Shown here: positions 20,847-32,990 of the stretch, one piece after another | How positions within the stretch are numbered: the stretch's first letter is position 1 | Layout: every line of letters begins with the position of its first letter | NCBI GenBank assembly: GCA_027922465.2 | Contig: BQMF02000036.1 | Location: 620,001-684,000 of the forward strand | From: Turritopsis dohrnii | Lineage: Eukaryota > Cnidaria > Hydrozoa > Anthoathecata > Oceaniidae | Length of the DNA stretch: 64,000 bases | Direction of reading: 5' to 3' | The notes under the pieces: generated by a model | The model's database searches: none | Told to the model about the DNA's origin: nothing | What the model saw: the letters and a program-made list of their open reading frames with translations, nothing else | Made by a program: the position numbers and the translations under genes

Positions 20847-22684
20847 TTGTATTGTGAAAATGCCTCTCTCCTATGTTCATTGCCTTGTTTTCAAGCACAT
20901 TCTTTCCGGTGATTTAAATGGAGATATTCTTCATTAATGTTTCCGGAAATCTTTAGTTTTGAAATCAAAGATCTGGAACGAGGCTGTGATCATCGTTGTG
21001 ATTTTGAATATGTCCACCGCAAATATATCTCCAACTTTTCGAATATCAACCTCGTTTCCATGTAGAATGCTGACTAAGGTGAATCTCAATAGTATTTCAA
21101 ACTTTCTAAAACAAAATTTCTTGAGAACTTTCGTAAAGTCGCTTCAAATATTTTGTGGGAGCATATATTTTTTTTATGAACAATCCAGCGTCCTACTTTC
21201 GACAGCGAAAATGTACACTTTGTTATTTCTTGTTCGAGGCAGCTTTGGCGGCATTTAAGGTTGCTAAGCTACTCCGAATTTTAATTAACACGAATTGAAT
21301 CAATTAATTCATAATCTTCTTTCAAAAGGTACACTTGATGAGGTTCCAATGTATGACCTTCTTTCAGTTGTTTGATATCATCTGTTTTCTATCCTCTTGT
21401 ACTTTTCGTCTTCCTAGACTTTTTATAGTAGCAAGCATGAAATACAGTAGAAGAATTTGTTTGTTGATTTATGTAAGCATTATTTTGTTATGCATGGAAA
21501 AATTTAAAACGTGAAAAAATGAGTGATTTTTTTCCATGCTTCTACCCTCAAAGGGCCGAACCTATTCCTTCAATGGGCTAGGTGCAGAGTAGAACCGATT
21601 GTTTTTCGATTATGTGATCCGATTTTTTATTTGTTTAAATGTATCTTACGGAATCTTATACTGGGTGCTAAAAAAATATTTCTAAAATGGTAACTTTTAT
21701 TTTTATAATTTTCCCTCGAAAATAAAACTGATAAAAAAAAAAAGATTTAACAAAAATTGAGGTTTCGTCTTCCTGGCCTTTTTTGAGTTTTAGTCTAAAC
21801 AACTTTGATAACATCTTTCTCATCGTCAGATATCAAAACTACTTTATCAGTTTTTGAAGGCAGATACGAGAAATTACATCTACGTTACAGCCGTTAGAAA
21901 AAGCAAACATGAGGTTGGACCTGTGGTAGTGCCCGCTCAAAATGTAGTCCTCAATGAACGATTGTTGAAGATCAAAGAACAACTTTGAAATATTGAAAAA
22001 AAAAAGACTTAATAGAAAATTAGAAAAAATGCTCCCTCTTAAAAGGTGAGCGCTTAATAAATGCTGGGCGCTTAATTATGGTAACCACTAGGTAGCGGAG
22101 TAACTTCCCTGAATGTGAGTGTTCCGATTATCTCGATGATTATGCGATGATAACTGATGATAATAACTGCTAATGTTTAGCAGTGGCCAGCGTATAATCA
22201 TAAGCTGAGTTCGCAATTGCGAGGTGCTCCTTAACGATATTAACGATATTAACGATATTAAGGCGCTCGTTAGCGATATAGATATAGATATACGGATGGC
22301 GGCGAGGAAAGCGATCCGTATATAAAAAAGGCAAGAAGCCCTAGGGGCAAGTTGCTTCAGCATGCGTTTATTACAAATGTTCGGGCAGAGTTTAAATACG
22401 GTACTTAAGAATTTGATAAGGACAGCCCTGATAAGAAGCCCTGGGTCGAGGTTGATAAATAAATAGTTTTGACAGTTTTATTTGCATTTCTATCAAAAAA
22501 TTTGCATGAACATTTGATGTGTTATGAATTGCTATTAAAGTTTTCATCTCATAGAAGAGAATAGCGACAGTGATATTGCTCACATTTTTGTGAACATATC
22601 TTTTGTGTAAAACATTTTCACACAATCTTTTGTAACCTTTCTTAGGATAAGAAAATACAGTGTCGTTTCCTTTTATCTCATCTT
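20847..22684. other. Gene-free repeat desert with short tandem repeats
   Basis: No supported gene. Four TTAACGATA-type units occur at about 22231-22262, followed by GATATA units. Around 22300-22455 are broken pieces of the AACCTCG palindromic MITE (GGCAAGAAGCCCTAGGGGC and GAAGCCCTGGGTCGAGGTTG). Confidence 0.4.
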
Positions 22685-24000
22685 TCATTTTGTAATAAAC
22701 GCCGCCCTCTATTAAACGTCGCACCTAAAAGCTGAAATTCGTAATAAACGCCGCGGCGTTAAAAAAGCTTTTGAATAACCATAATACTACGAATACACGC
22801 TCCCTTTTTTTAAACTTTTTTTTCCAATTGACTTCCTCTCTATTAAACGCCCCCTTAACTGGTTAACCTCCATATGAACAGCCCCTAAGAACCAATAATA
22901 AATCACGGTTTGGTATTTTGGTATTTGGACTACTGTGCTTGGTTTGATAGCATTGTAAAGAAAAAATTTCTAAGATAATACATCGTTCATCAGCTTCCGC
23001 TGCATATTTGTTAAGCAAGTCGAAGTAATAGTTCTTCTAATCGGAAAAAGTGCTCAATATTTGTTGGAATATAGCAGAGTAAATATAATCAAATATAAAT
23101 ATTGAAATATAATCAGAGCAGATTATCGTACAATACGTACGGCATGAAACTCTGAGTACTGAAAAACTGTAGTTTTTTCTTCAATATTTGTTAAGCAATA
23201 AACTTTGTTGTAGAGCAAAGGCTTTGGCTGAATCAGCCGCCATATTTATTATTGTTTGTTTGCGTAAGCATTTCATAATGACGGAGGCAGCAAGCAGATG
23301 TTATAAAGTTACCATAATTAATTAAATAATTAAATTACCATTAATTGATTAGAGGGAGGCGTTTAAAAGAGGGGGCGTTTATTTAAAAAATTTAATTTTG
23401 TGTTTTTTTCTGAAACCACAACTTTACAAACCATCAATAAAATTCTTCTCCTGAGAATGGTATAGAATAAGGGTCTCGTTTCTCTCTCACTTGTGGGGCC
23501 TTTTCTTTAAAATCGGAGAGAATGAAATGTTATTTTGCTTTCCTTGTTCGAATTCGAATATTCAAATGTTAGATAGCTCTGCTACTTCGCATTCAAATGT
23601 CAGAATATTAGATTGCAAATTCGAATGTTTTTAATGAGTGGAAAAAGTCATAAACGATACCTCAAGGCAGAGATGCCACGAGTAAATGCACCTCATGATA
23701 AATTCTGGTTTAGAAGTATTGTCCGAGGGTAAAATTATATAAAATTAACCCAGCCGGCACATCTATTAAAAAATCTGTGCGAAGGAGTGCATTTCTATAG
23801 AAATTTACACACAATTTCAATAAAAATGCTCTCCGTCACTTTGACTTTTTGACGATTTTGCCCACTGGGAACTGAACGAAACTTTATCTGCAAAAGCAGA
23901 TTATTAGAAAGGGGAGTGTTTATTTCATGTTTTTAGTTTACAGGAGGGCGTTAAGTACAGGGAGTGTTAAAAAGAAGGAGGGTGTTTATTAGAGGATTTA
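22685..24000. repeat. Region bounded by inverted TTTATTAGAGG/CTCTATTAAACG motifs
   Basis: Several copies of the word CTCTATTAAACGCCC or its reverse GGGGGCGTTTATTAGAGG lie at about 22708, 22740, 22840 and on the opposite strand at about 23345-23385 and 23930-23998. The outermost pair (GTAATAAACGCCGCCCTCTA and GGTGTTTATTAGAGGATTTA) could be the ends of a ~1.3-kb non-autonomous element that contains a MITE copy at 23749-23869. The ends are imperfect and no target duplication was found. Confidence 0.4.
23749..23869. repeat. MITE copy (CCCAGCCGGCACA family)
   Basis: CCCAGCCGGCACATCTATTA at the left, GACGATTTTGCCCACTGGGA at the right, and a shared core GCGAAGGAGTGCATTTCTAT. It is the best match to 20729-20846. 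Confidence 0.7.
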
Positions 24001-24474
24001 CGGCATTTCGTTAAAATTCAATACAGATTCTGTCATTCATGTAGGTAGTTATCCCTCAGTTCCACAACCATATCTCACTTAAAGTATTTACACCAGAGCT
24101 TTGTTGGCTTCCATCTCAAATGTAATTACGACGTATTGTATAAGAATATCAGCCTCTCACTGAGGCTTTCAATCAGGCTATTCATGATCTTCAAGTTTGG
24201 TATGTAAGAGAGGAATTTGACCACAAGCTGAGAAGATAATCTCGAGGATTACAATCTATGAATAATCTACATTATCTACACAGAATCAATAAATCTACAT
24301 TATCTACACAGAATCAATAAATCAATAACGACATGAGAATATTTTTGAATGCTGAGACATAAGGCGCTATAGTTGTCAATATTTTAGGTGCTGGAAATGT
24401 GATGCTTAACGTTCTGCCTTGTGCGCAAAGCATTACAAGATTTCATACTTGTTGATTTATGTGTTATTTATGTA

Positions 24475-24825
24475 TTATTTTTCCAGTGATCGAAAAAAAC
24501 TAAATATTTCCTTTTTGTAGTCTTCACCATTTGTTAGAACACAAATCAGAACCGTTCCTGAAACCTCGTACACAGGGTTTCTTGGTTTACTCCAGACACT
24601 AAATTGGTGTAGATGAATATCAAAAGACATTTTCAATTTGACATGAACGTATTTACATGGAAATCTTTCCTGTAATATACATTCCGTATCAATCCATGTA
24701 AAAGTTGGCACTTGGAAGGCTAGAGTGTTAGGTGAATGACAACCATAACAAATACAACTCGATGTAGACATGATCAAAATCAAAATTAAAAAGAAAAACA
24801 CGATAGTGGAGAGGATGTAATGCAC
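24475..24825 (-). CDS. Small secreted Cys-containing orphan protein
   Basis: A 116-residue ORF starting MHYILSTIVFFFLILILIM, an unmistakable hydrophobic signal peptide of about 20-23 residues. The mature part begins near STSSCICYGCHS and holds six cysteines (positions 24, 26, 29, 49, 57 and 94), aromatic-rich strands and a C-terminal basic tail. I do not recognise a family, and no toxin signature is evident. It may be a single-exon gene or the first exon of a longer one. It lies within the first copy of a ~790-bp tandem duplication; the second copy has lost the signal peptide and frame. No clear promoter was identified. Confidence 0.5.
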   Translation of the reverse strand: MHYILSTIVFFFLILILIMSTSSCICYGCHSPNTLAFQVPTFTWIDTECILQERFPCKYVHVKLKMSFDIHLHQFSVWSKPRNPVYEVSGTVLICVLTNGEDYKKEIFSFFRSLEK

Positions 24826-25348
24826 TACAAAGAATATCGCCCAATATAGCGCTCTATATTCTGTGAGAAAAAATTCGACGCACTAATTAGTACTGAAGAA
24901 TGTCTTTTGGTAAGGATAGTAATTGAATATCTTACATAAAATGGATTAAGCAATGGTTTGTGATCCGATTATAGACGAATTGATCGTACAAACTTAATCC
25001 ATTATTAAAACGCCACTGTCCATCACGTGCGTGGGGTCAAGAATCGTACATAAACACAATCATAATCATATAAATCAACAAAATCAAGAGAATATTTTCG
25101 AATGCTGAAACATAAGGCGCCATATTTGTCAATATTTGAGGTGGTGGAAGATGTGTGATGCGTAACTTTCTTCTGTCTTCTGCAAGACATTAAAACCTTT
25201 CTACCTTTGATTTCTTACTTGTTGTTAAATGTGTTGTTGTTTTGTTTCGTTAGTGATGGAAAAACTGTGTGTGTGACACGTGACCCAGTAGAGAACTCAT
25301 GACTGAGGGAGTACTCATATCAGGATGTTAAACTGACATTTTGAACCC

Positions 25349-25439
25349 AACCTCGAACCCAGGGTCTCTTGTTTCTTGCCTCTTGTCTCTTTGCCGTTTT
25401 TCGTATATCGAAAAGGCAGGAGACCCTGAGTTCGAGGTT
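25349..25439. mobile_element. Palindromic MITE, AACCTCG family, copy 2
   Basis: AACCTCGAACCCAGGGTCTC at the left and GAGACCCTGAGTTCGAGGTT at the right, separated by a short TTGCC/GGCA stem region. It is inserted inside the second copy of the tandem duplication and disrupts the duplicated secreted-protein ORF. Confidence 0.75.
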
Positions 25440-25963
25440 TATCGAAAAGGCAATCCATAAAATCCATATGATTAATAAATAACAAAATTCAAATTTCTAT
25501 GGAAAGAATTTTGCACTTGCAAGGTTAATGGGTTAAGTAAATGGCGACAACAATATCCAAGTACAACTCGATGTGCATATGGTTATAATTAATAATACTA
25601 AAAAGGCTTGAATAAATTTCTGTAGGATAGTGTAGAGGATGCAATGTAAACAATTAAAAAGACTATTGCCCAATATGGTGCTCCATGCTATAGCTGTGAA
25701 AAAATTGGACCCACTAATTACAACTGAAGAATGCCTTTTGATAAGCTTTTAAGTTTGTAATCATAGTTATTAATTGCATTTGTATGTAAGCCGATTATAG
25801 ACGAATAATAGATCATATCACTGGACTAGGATCAAGAATCATGAGTCATCTTTTTTTTAAAATTCGTAGATATTGGAAACATAATAAAAAAACAACAAAA
25901 TTTCTACAAAACTTCAACTTCAATTATTAAAATGTCGATGAAAATGTGACACAGTCAACATTC

Positions 25964-26046
25964 AACCTCGTACCCAGGGTTTATTGCCTTTTCGATTATA
26001 CGGACGGCGGCACCGTAAAAAGGCAAGAAACCCTGGGTACGAGGTT
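25964..26046. mobile_element. Palindromic MITE, AACCTCG family, copy 3
   Basis: AACCTCGTACCCAGGGTTTA at the left and AAACCCTGGGTACGAGGTTG at the right form a nearly perfect foldback, joined by TTGCCTTTTCGA and AAAAAGGCAAG stems. It is the best-preserved copy in the window. Confidence 0.8.
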
Positions 26047-29000
26047 GAGTCAACATTCGGAAATTCGAACACTCGATTTTTTGAACTCCTCGATTAGGGA
26101 GATTCGTAAAACCCAAAAAAATCAATCACTTGTGTGAGTTTTTTTAAAACTGTTCAATTAAAAAGTTACTTCAGTTACAACTCCCTACAAATCTATAGAA
26201 AAATAGTTTCGTGTAAACAAAACATGATTTTTCCGAATCACGCCAAGTCGAACTTTTTTGTCGGTTTCTCAACATAAATGAATGTAATTTCTTTTCTGCC
26301 AGTTTCAACTCCCGGAAATTCGACCTGACGATAACTAGAACTGCTTTCCCAGTCTTCTGAAAGTTTGAGTTTCGTTTAGACTGTCAGTAAGTGTAGACAT
26401 ATGCTGATGTGAAGTGCCTGATCTTCTCATCTGAGGAGTGCCATACCAACCAAAAATGTGTACTGTTAACAAGGCCCAAATGACTCTTAAATAATGTTGA
26501 GAGAACCGACTCCAAAAAACAATCGATGATTCAATTAAGCAAAGGGAAGATGTTATAATAAATTGATTCTAACAAAAATTTACATGATGAAATCCAAAAT
26601 CTGAAACGAAAGGTAAACAACATATATAAGAAAAGATGACGACACTAAACAGTACGGTGGTAGGAGGAACAATTTAAAAATTTCTGATGTGCCGTCAATA
26701 CTACGGTTAAATCTTAATTATGGTTAATACATGTAATTATGAATAGGAAAACATTTGCAAGTAGATATGGTACTTCTACCACTGTGAAATCTCAAAGCGT
26801 TTTTACGACTCTCATAAAACGGTTCTGTCGAATAGCCTGTCGCAGCATTCTCACAATGGTATCTTTAGCTGTTGTTCGCACTTTGTGATCATGTGTGTGG
26901 GCGTGTTGTTCGGTGCGCTATACGATTTTTCTATTTTTCAGTTTTTCTATACTATTAAGTTGAATTATATTCTCCTGTTTTATTTTATTCAATTTTAATT
27001 TGCCAACCAGGGGTCCATCTACAACTCCCGAACAAAAAGAATGTCATCCGGATGATATCAACGCGCTGTTGACAACACTGATTTTAATATTTAAACACCT
27101 CCTCCCAATGAATATTATGAGTGTTAAGACTTCATGAATTATTTTCAATTTATTTTCTCCTGTGACTACATATTCTCTATACTACTGATATATTTTTCAC
27201 ACTTTTTTGTCCAGCATTCATCCATAGGTATTATATCCGATATGTGGTGTTAAATCCATTGTCTGTTATTAATGATTTGTAATATTAAATTTCTCAACAG
27301 TAGTATATGTCTCAGTAGATATACATATCAGAGCTTTTTCTTTAACGTCGGCTCATAAGAAAACAATGACGGAGAAAAGAAAACTTAAAACAAACCATGT
27401 GAATCGGAGAACACATAGAATATACATACAAAAAATGATAAAAAATTATGCTGTGAGAGTTTTACAAACATAACTTCTAAAATTTTTAAAATAAGGACTT
27501 ATTTGCACTTATCATTCAACTTCAGTCTGAAAAACTATGTACAGTACAGTACATGTACAGTAAACAGAAGAAATATATCAAGATTAGTTCATATCTACAT
27601 GTCTACGTCATCTTCTTAATCCACATCATGTATACAAAGACAAAGTGGACACCCTTCATCAAAGAAACCTTTTACTTTTTTTGCAAGAGATGGAAAAGTT
27701 GAAGGAAGGAAGGGCGATTCATATGAACATCAAAATCTCCGACATATGTAAAGGAACGTTTTATTAAGTAGAATATGTAAATCTTTAACGCAATTTCTTA
27801 ACAGTATGTCATCTGTCACTAACCCTTTGTGATTACTTACCAGTGAGAAAAATTTCTATGCAAGATTAAATCAATTTTAGTGATTAAATAATTCAATAAT
27901 AGGGGTATTATGTACTAGTAGGCTGTAGTTGACTCATTTAGTTGATCCTAAAAATAGCTGTTGCAATCCAATACAATAATAAACAGCCAATGAGAATGGT
28001 TTATAAAGAATCTTTTTGTTTGAAAAGCGAGTTGTAGAAGCTTTATATACGTTGGCAGTTTCAGATATATTTTCTAGTCAATAGTTAGATCAAGAAAGTT
28101 AACTTGTTCATTTGATAGCTTCATGAATGATTTAATCAAGAGGGATAAAAGTGTCCTGATAGAAAGGTTTGTCATATACTCCATATATGTTATGTATTTG
28201 TGTTGGATGTATATATAAAACAAAACACGAAATGATTCATGATATTTCGATTTATTAAAAACCTTTGTCAATACGAGATAAATAATCTATACATACACAC
28301 ATACTTGTAAATGATTCAGCTTGTAAAATAATGACAACAGAAATGTCTAAATATGTTTTAAAAGAAGGTTGTAATGCTCATTAAAATAATATTTAACCTG
28401 TGTGGTCTGTTGGTACTTTTACCAGTACAAGAACACAATAAAATAGAATAATTCAGTAAGAATCACCTATCCTTCCCTTAAGATTTGTAAGCTTACATTT
28501 TATCTTGAAACACATGTTTTTTGGAGGAAAAGAAATCATATAATTTGAGTGACATGAAATAAATAATTTATGCAACTTGCCTGACCTTTTATTCCTCCTA
28601 ACTTTTTATATCATCCAATTAGGATACGTGGCTGTTAATATCTTCATTCAATACACTATATTTAGACTATAACACTACCTTATTAGACTGTCAGAACCAA
28701 AATAATTTACTTCTTGGCAGTGTTTCGCTCCCAGAGTGTTAAACTAATGGAGAAATGAAAAACAAGCTACCTTGCGGCTCTGACCAATAAATCCCGATTT
28801 CCATTCAACATTGATGATGTCATCCCTCTTTTGTAACAGCAATTTTACTCTTGAATGGAACTCATTTTCGTGGTGCGCAAAAATTGATCTGGTGTTAATA
28901 ATGGATTCTGTTGTATATAAGATGTGTGAACACATTTTCGGAAGCCATTTTTTACATTTATTTTTGCAAATTCAGCAAATCATTTAAATGCTAAGCCTTG

Positions 29001-30316
29001 ATTACTTAACTTTTTAAGCTGACTTTCAACGTAGAAAAAAAAGTTTACAATTTTCCATTTGTTCTTTGTCTGCTCAACCTTGATTTTTCCGTCGAGATGA
29101 TGCCCAATGCGCATGCCTGATGATGTCACTCAACCTAGGTTTTCTAGGTTTACGCGGAATGCAAAATGTTGAATGCAAAATTTTCTTCGTTGTGATGCAT
29201 TATGTTCCAAATTGTAAAAGCCTCTAATTTGGTCTTGCTAAAATAGCTAAGCAATAATTAATCATTAAAGTGACAATAGCAATGGTATTATTACAAGGAC
29301 ATTGTCAGCAAAACCAATGCAATAATTCAAAATTGGATTATACTTGCTTTTGCAAATTAATGCACATCTGACGGTGTGCAGATAATTATCACCTGCATTT
29401 TGTTTAGCTGGATCTTTTAGCTTACCTCATATTTTATGTGTGTTCTTTTTATAAGGTTATACTGTGAATGTGTTGCTGTTGGTAGAAAAGATAAAATATC
29501 TACAAAGAATTTATGCTGAAAATATAGTATCATCTTAGTACAAAGAGTTTGTTTTGGTTACAAAGATTGAAGAAGGTATTGACACCTGATAGTTGTATTT
29601 TCACTTTTTCTAAAATAGATTAATATCTTGATTTTATCTTTGAGTGATTCTTCTCTGTTTTAGTGATGACACTGAATCAAAATGAAAATGTTGTTGGTTG
29701 CAAACAAAGTAAGAAACTATTATATTGTGCATGCAGGGTGTATGTATTGGAAAATAATTTTCAAGCAAAACAAATTTAAGCTGTGTGTTCATGGAAAATG
29801 TTTTATTCTTTTTTAAATATCAAAAAAATAAAAAATAAATAAAAATATAAAGTTATTTTTAAGTAGGTTTTTAGTGCTCTGAAACAATAAGCACTAATTA
29901 AATTGCATCGACTATTAAAAATTTAATTACATTTTTCTAAGACATTTTCCTTATTTTTTTAAAAGCCATCTTTTTGTTTTCACAAAAATATACCAATTAA
30001 AAAATCTTTAAAATGACTTTCTAATAGTGTAAAAAAAGCTTTTAAATTTGGTTTACTCATTGTTACTTACTTGAGTTACTTGAGATGGCTTCTGTGAATC
30101 TTTGTGTTGTCATCCCACTACTGTAGCAACCAATTTTACTCTATTAACAATTTTTTTATCACAATCACTGTTACCGAAACAAAGACTTCTCCATTAAGAC
30201 TTTTGTGTCAGTGCGCGAAAATGTGCTGGCGAAACCCCCTTGGACTAGTTTGACAGCGCTGTTACTTTTTTGCTGAAACATGGTGGTCTCAACTCACTCA
30301 AAATCCTGTTGGTTTA
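26047..30316. other. 4.3-kb stretch without a supported gene
   Basis: Open frames are short, AT-rich and without motifs. One spot deserves a note: 29664-29709 is an open 46-base stretch between a good acceptor (CTCTGTTTTAG) and a good donor (GTAAGAA), so it could be a lone micro-exon. No partner exon was found. Confidence 0.35.
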
Positions 30317-31007
30317 AGCTTGGTTTCCACTATGAGTTAGCTTGAGTTAACTTGAGCTGGTTTATTTTTCTAAAACCATGAGTTAATTTTTTGTATATTT
30401 TGTGTATAAGTATGTATAGTTTCCACTATTTATCCAGTTATTGCAATCTGTTTTGTATAACGCAAGATGCTGTGATGATGAATTAGATGAAATGCTATTA
30501 AAGCTAATTATTTGATAAAGGAGGAGGTTGCGAAAAATAACAGCAGCAAATAAAATGCGAAAAGCACCAAGATTTTCGGTGCGAATTATGTTTCAGGAGA
30601 GAGGAAATTTAGGTTAATATCATCGTTTGGTTGACGACTTGCGTAGATTTGATCGGGAGTATTTTTACTAAACAAGGATACACTGTTGCCTTTTCACTTA
30701 ACCGTTCTTCCTCAATCAAAGCTAATATAGTCGCCATATTTATCTTAACATTTTCTTCGAAACTTCAGTAACATGCTCGTTGCAAGTACTCAGAGTCCTT
30801 TGATGTTTTTCTAAACCATGAGCTAACTGGATCTTGGAAACGAAAAGTTTTGTTTCCAAGATCAAGTTAACTCATGATTTAATTTGAGAAAAAACTTGAG
30901 TTAAAATTTTTGAGCTGGTTCCGAGGATGTTTCCACTTGAGTTAATTTTCTAAACCACGAATTCTAGCTCGAGTCAACTCAAGTTAACTCATAGTGGAAA
31001 CCAAGCT
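30317..31007. mobile_element. 691-bp MITE with TTA duplication (PIF/Harbinger-like)
   Basis: The left end AGCTTGGTTTCCACTATGAG and the right end CTCATAGTGGAAACCAAGCT are perfectly inverted over at least 20 bp. The flanks are TTA on both sides (30314-30316 and 31008-31010), a TWA-type 3-bp duplication as made by PIF/Harbinger elements. Internal copies of TGAGTTAA / TTAACTC form a fan of weaker inverted repeats. There is no ORF. Short preserved ends suggest a recent insertion. Confidence 0.8.
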
Positions 31008-31010
31008 TTA

Positions 31011-31864
31011 GGGAACAGCGCTTAAAACAGTAATTAAAAGTATTTTTAATCCCAAGTACAAATCCATTAATTTTTGGAACATTGTTTTGTACAACTTTGT
31101 AGAGTAGAGGAAGATCCACCAACAAAAGAAACGTGTTATCGAAGATAAGGAAGATTCGTGTGCGTTTTACGAAAATGAACATAAGCAATTCTGTCTCATT
31201 CTTTAATTAGCCTTGTTTTCAACTAAAATTAAGAGGATACCATATTCAAGCCAAATACGAGCCGAAGAAAAAATTGAACCCTGTACTGAGCTCGCATGTG
31301 ATTATATTCGATTTCCCAAGTCACAGTTTGCATGGCATTAAAGAAATAAAACATGAACCGACCTAATCACACAGGTGCATGTATTGTAAACAAGAAAGGT
31401 GCCTGAAGAAGGAACAGTAATTCAAGCACTACATTCCCCTGTCCAAAAATCAGTCTTCTCGTTATGAGGCGCGCGATCGCGCTAGCGCTCGCAATAGCGC
31501 TCCTAGAGCTAGCTCAGACGCGCTTTTAATCGCGCATGTAAATAGTCATTGTTAAAACTTTTAAAACTTTTTAAAAAAGCCTTTATCACTGAATATTTTT
31601 TTGTTCCTTTCGTCTCCGTTTAAAACGAGTCTAATAATGTGTAATGAAAATAATAATGAACTACATGTTTCTAGTTTGAAACGTGCAGGTGGTATTGCAT
31701 AATCATCTTGTTTAAATGAATGAACTGCTTGAAGCATCAACGATGGAGAAACCATGCGGCTTTTCAATAGAACTGGAAAAAAAAATCATTTTTGCTAGTA
31801 AGGGGGAGGAACCGTAAAAATCATGCTCAACCTATTATATTAGTTTTCATGCTCAATTGATAAC
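31011..31864. other. No gene seen; GC-rich palindromic patch
   Basis: 31465-31540 is unusually GC-rich for this window, with overlapping GCGCGATCGCGC, GCTAGCGC and GCGCTTTTAATCGCGC words. No ORF or RNA gene could be recognised. Confidence 0.35.
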
Positions 31865-32090
31865 GAAACATAACATAGGTATATTAAGTGATCATTCACC
31901 AAATTGCTGTTGCTAGGGAGAACGACCACCGTTGCTAAGGTAATTTTGAAATATCCTTCGTTATACGAATTCATTTCTACAGCTAACGAAAGAATATGAA
32001 AACGTAAGTGGTACCAGTAGGACTCGTTTTCGTGTTATTCAGTGAAATTAAAAAGCATCTTAGTTTCCAGCTCCCTTTACCCTTTAACCG
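31865..32090. repeat. Repeat shared (inverted) with 44540-44760
   Basis: GTTGCTAGGGAGAACGACCA, CGTTGCTAAGGTAATTTTGA, CGAAAGAATATGAAAACGTA and TTAGTTTCCAGCTCCCTTTA occur here. Their reverse complements occur in reverse order at 44540-44760, inside the element inserted in the right palindrome arm. The two copies are the same family on opposite strands. No coding content. Confidence 0.8.
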
Positions 32091-32724
32091 GGGGATTTCC
32101 ACAAAGAGAAACTTGCGTAAGTTAAAACAACTGTTCAAAAATGTTTTCGAGTGGAAGGTCGAAAAAAAGTAGATGCGTGACATCGCGCGCCTTGGAATAG
32201 TTTAGCAGCGCAATCTGTCACGCTGCTACTGATTTACATATTGAGAAGACTGAAAAATATAATTGTGAAGTAATTTTAACAAAAGAAAAAAATTGTTAAA
32301 AAAGTTGTTATTTAACTAAGATGGAGTTTAGCGATGAAACCATTTTACTGTTGAAGTACAAAATAAAATCTATAACAAATTCTGTAGCTAGTAGGATAAA
32401 CGACTGATGATCAATCTGAAAATAAAGGTTTCATCATTCATTTGCCTTTGCAGTTGTAAAATGACAATTTAAATCAATTAAAACATTACAACGACTCTCT
32501 GTAGAAAAAAATGTGCTGAATTACGAGTTTCGTCAGCATGTTATCATGTGCTGGCAAACCTAAGAAAACATGATTTGCCAGCGTGCAAATGCGCTCACCT
32601 CATGGGGAGGTCTGCAGTGATTATAATTCTACTGACCCAGAAGCCAATGGTTAAAGGTCACGATACAAGCAATAAATAAGAGATACGATACAATACTGAA
32701 AACATTAATAAACATGCTTTCCGT

Positions 32725-32990
32725 TTAACATAACCATGCTTCCTGTTTAACGTAACGACAGTCTTCTACCTGTTTCTGACTCCTCGTCGTGGTTTCTTTA
32801 CCAGATTGGACCAGCAAAATGATTTTTGTCATTGCACATTCGTAGACCTTACACGTGGACATTTTGACCACTACACTTGGTACTTCCATTGTCTCCAGCC
32901 CTTGTCCTCGTCTTCTTGTTACACGCAAGATGCCAGTCATTCCGATGAATTGCATTATCTTTAATAGCACTACATCTCTGATTTGAAAGT
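32725..32990 (-). pseudogene. Possible BEL/Pao pol C-terminal remnant
   Basis: The frame reads EVPSVVVKMSTCKVYECAMT followed by KIILLVQSG. BEL/Pao polyproteins end with a similar 'VRSVVVKTS..x..RPI.KLVLL' strand pair. It adjoins the putative 3' LTR at 32712. It is weak alone; the support comes from its position. Confidence 0.3.

Larger units (their letters stand above)
24290..25850. repeat. ~790-bp tandem duplication containing the secreted-protein locus
   Basis: Block 24330-24480 (GAATGCTGAGACATAAGGCG ... ATTTCATACTTGTTGATTTA) corresponds to 25095-25260. Block 24760-24910 (GATAGTGGAGAGGATGTAAT ... ACTGAAGAATGTCTTTTGG) corresponds to 25560-25745. The copies differ by many substitutions and indels. 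The second copy also carries the palindromic MITE at 25349-25439 in place of most of the ORF body, so its version of the ORF is a pseudogene. Confidence 0.75.

Noticed and set aside
22088..22363. Ser/Ile-rich minus-strand frame
   Set aside because: Produced by the TTAACGATA and GATATA tandem repeats.
29664..29709. Possible micro-exon between a good acceptor and donor
   Set aside because: Only 46 bases, with no partner exons and no recognisable protein; kept only as a note in the spacer entry.
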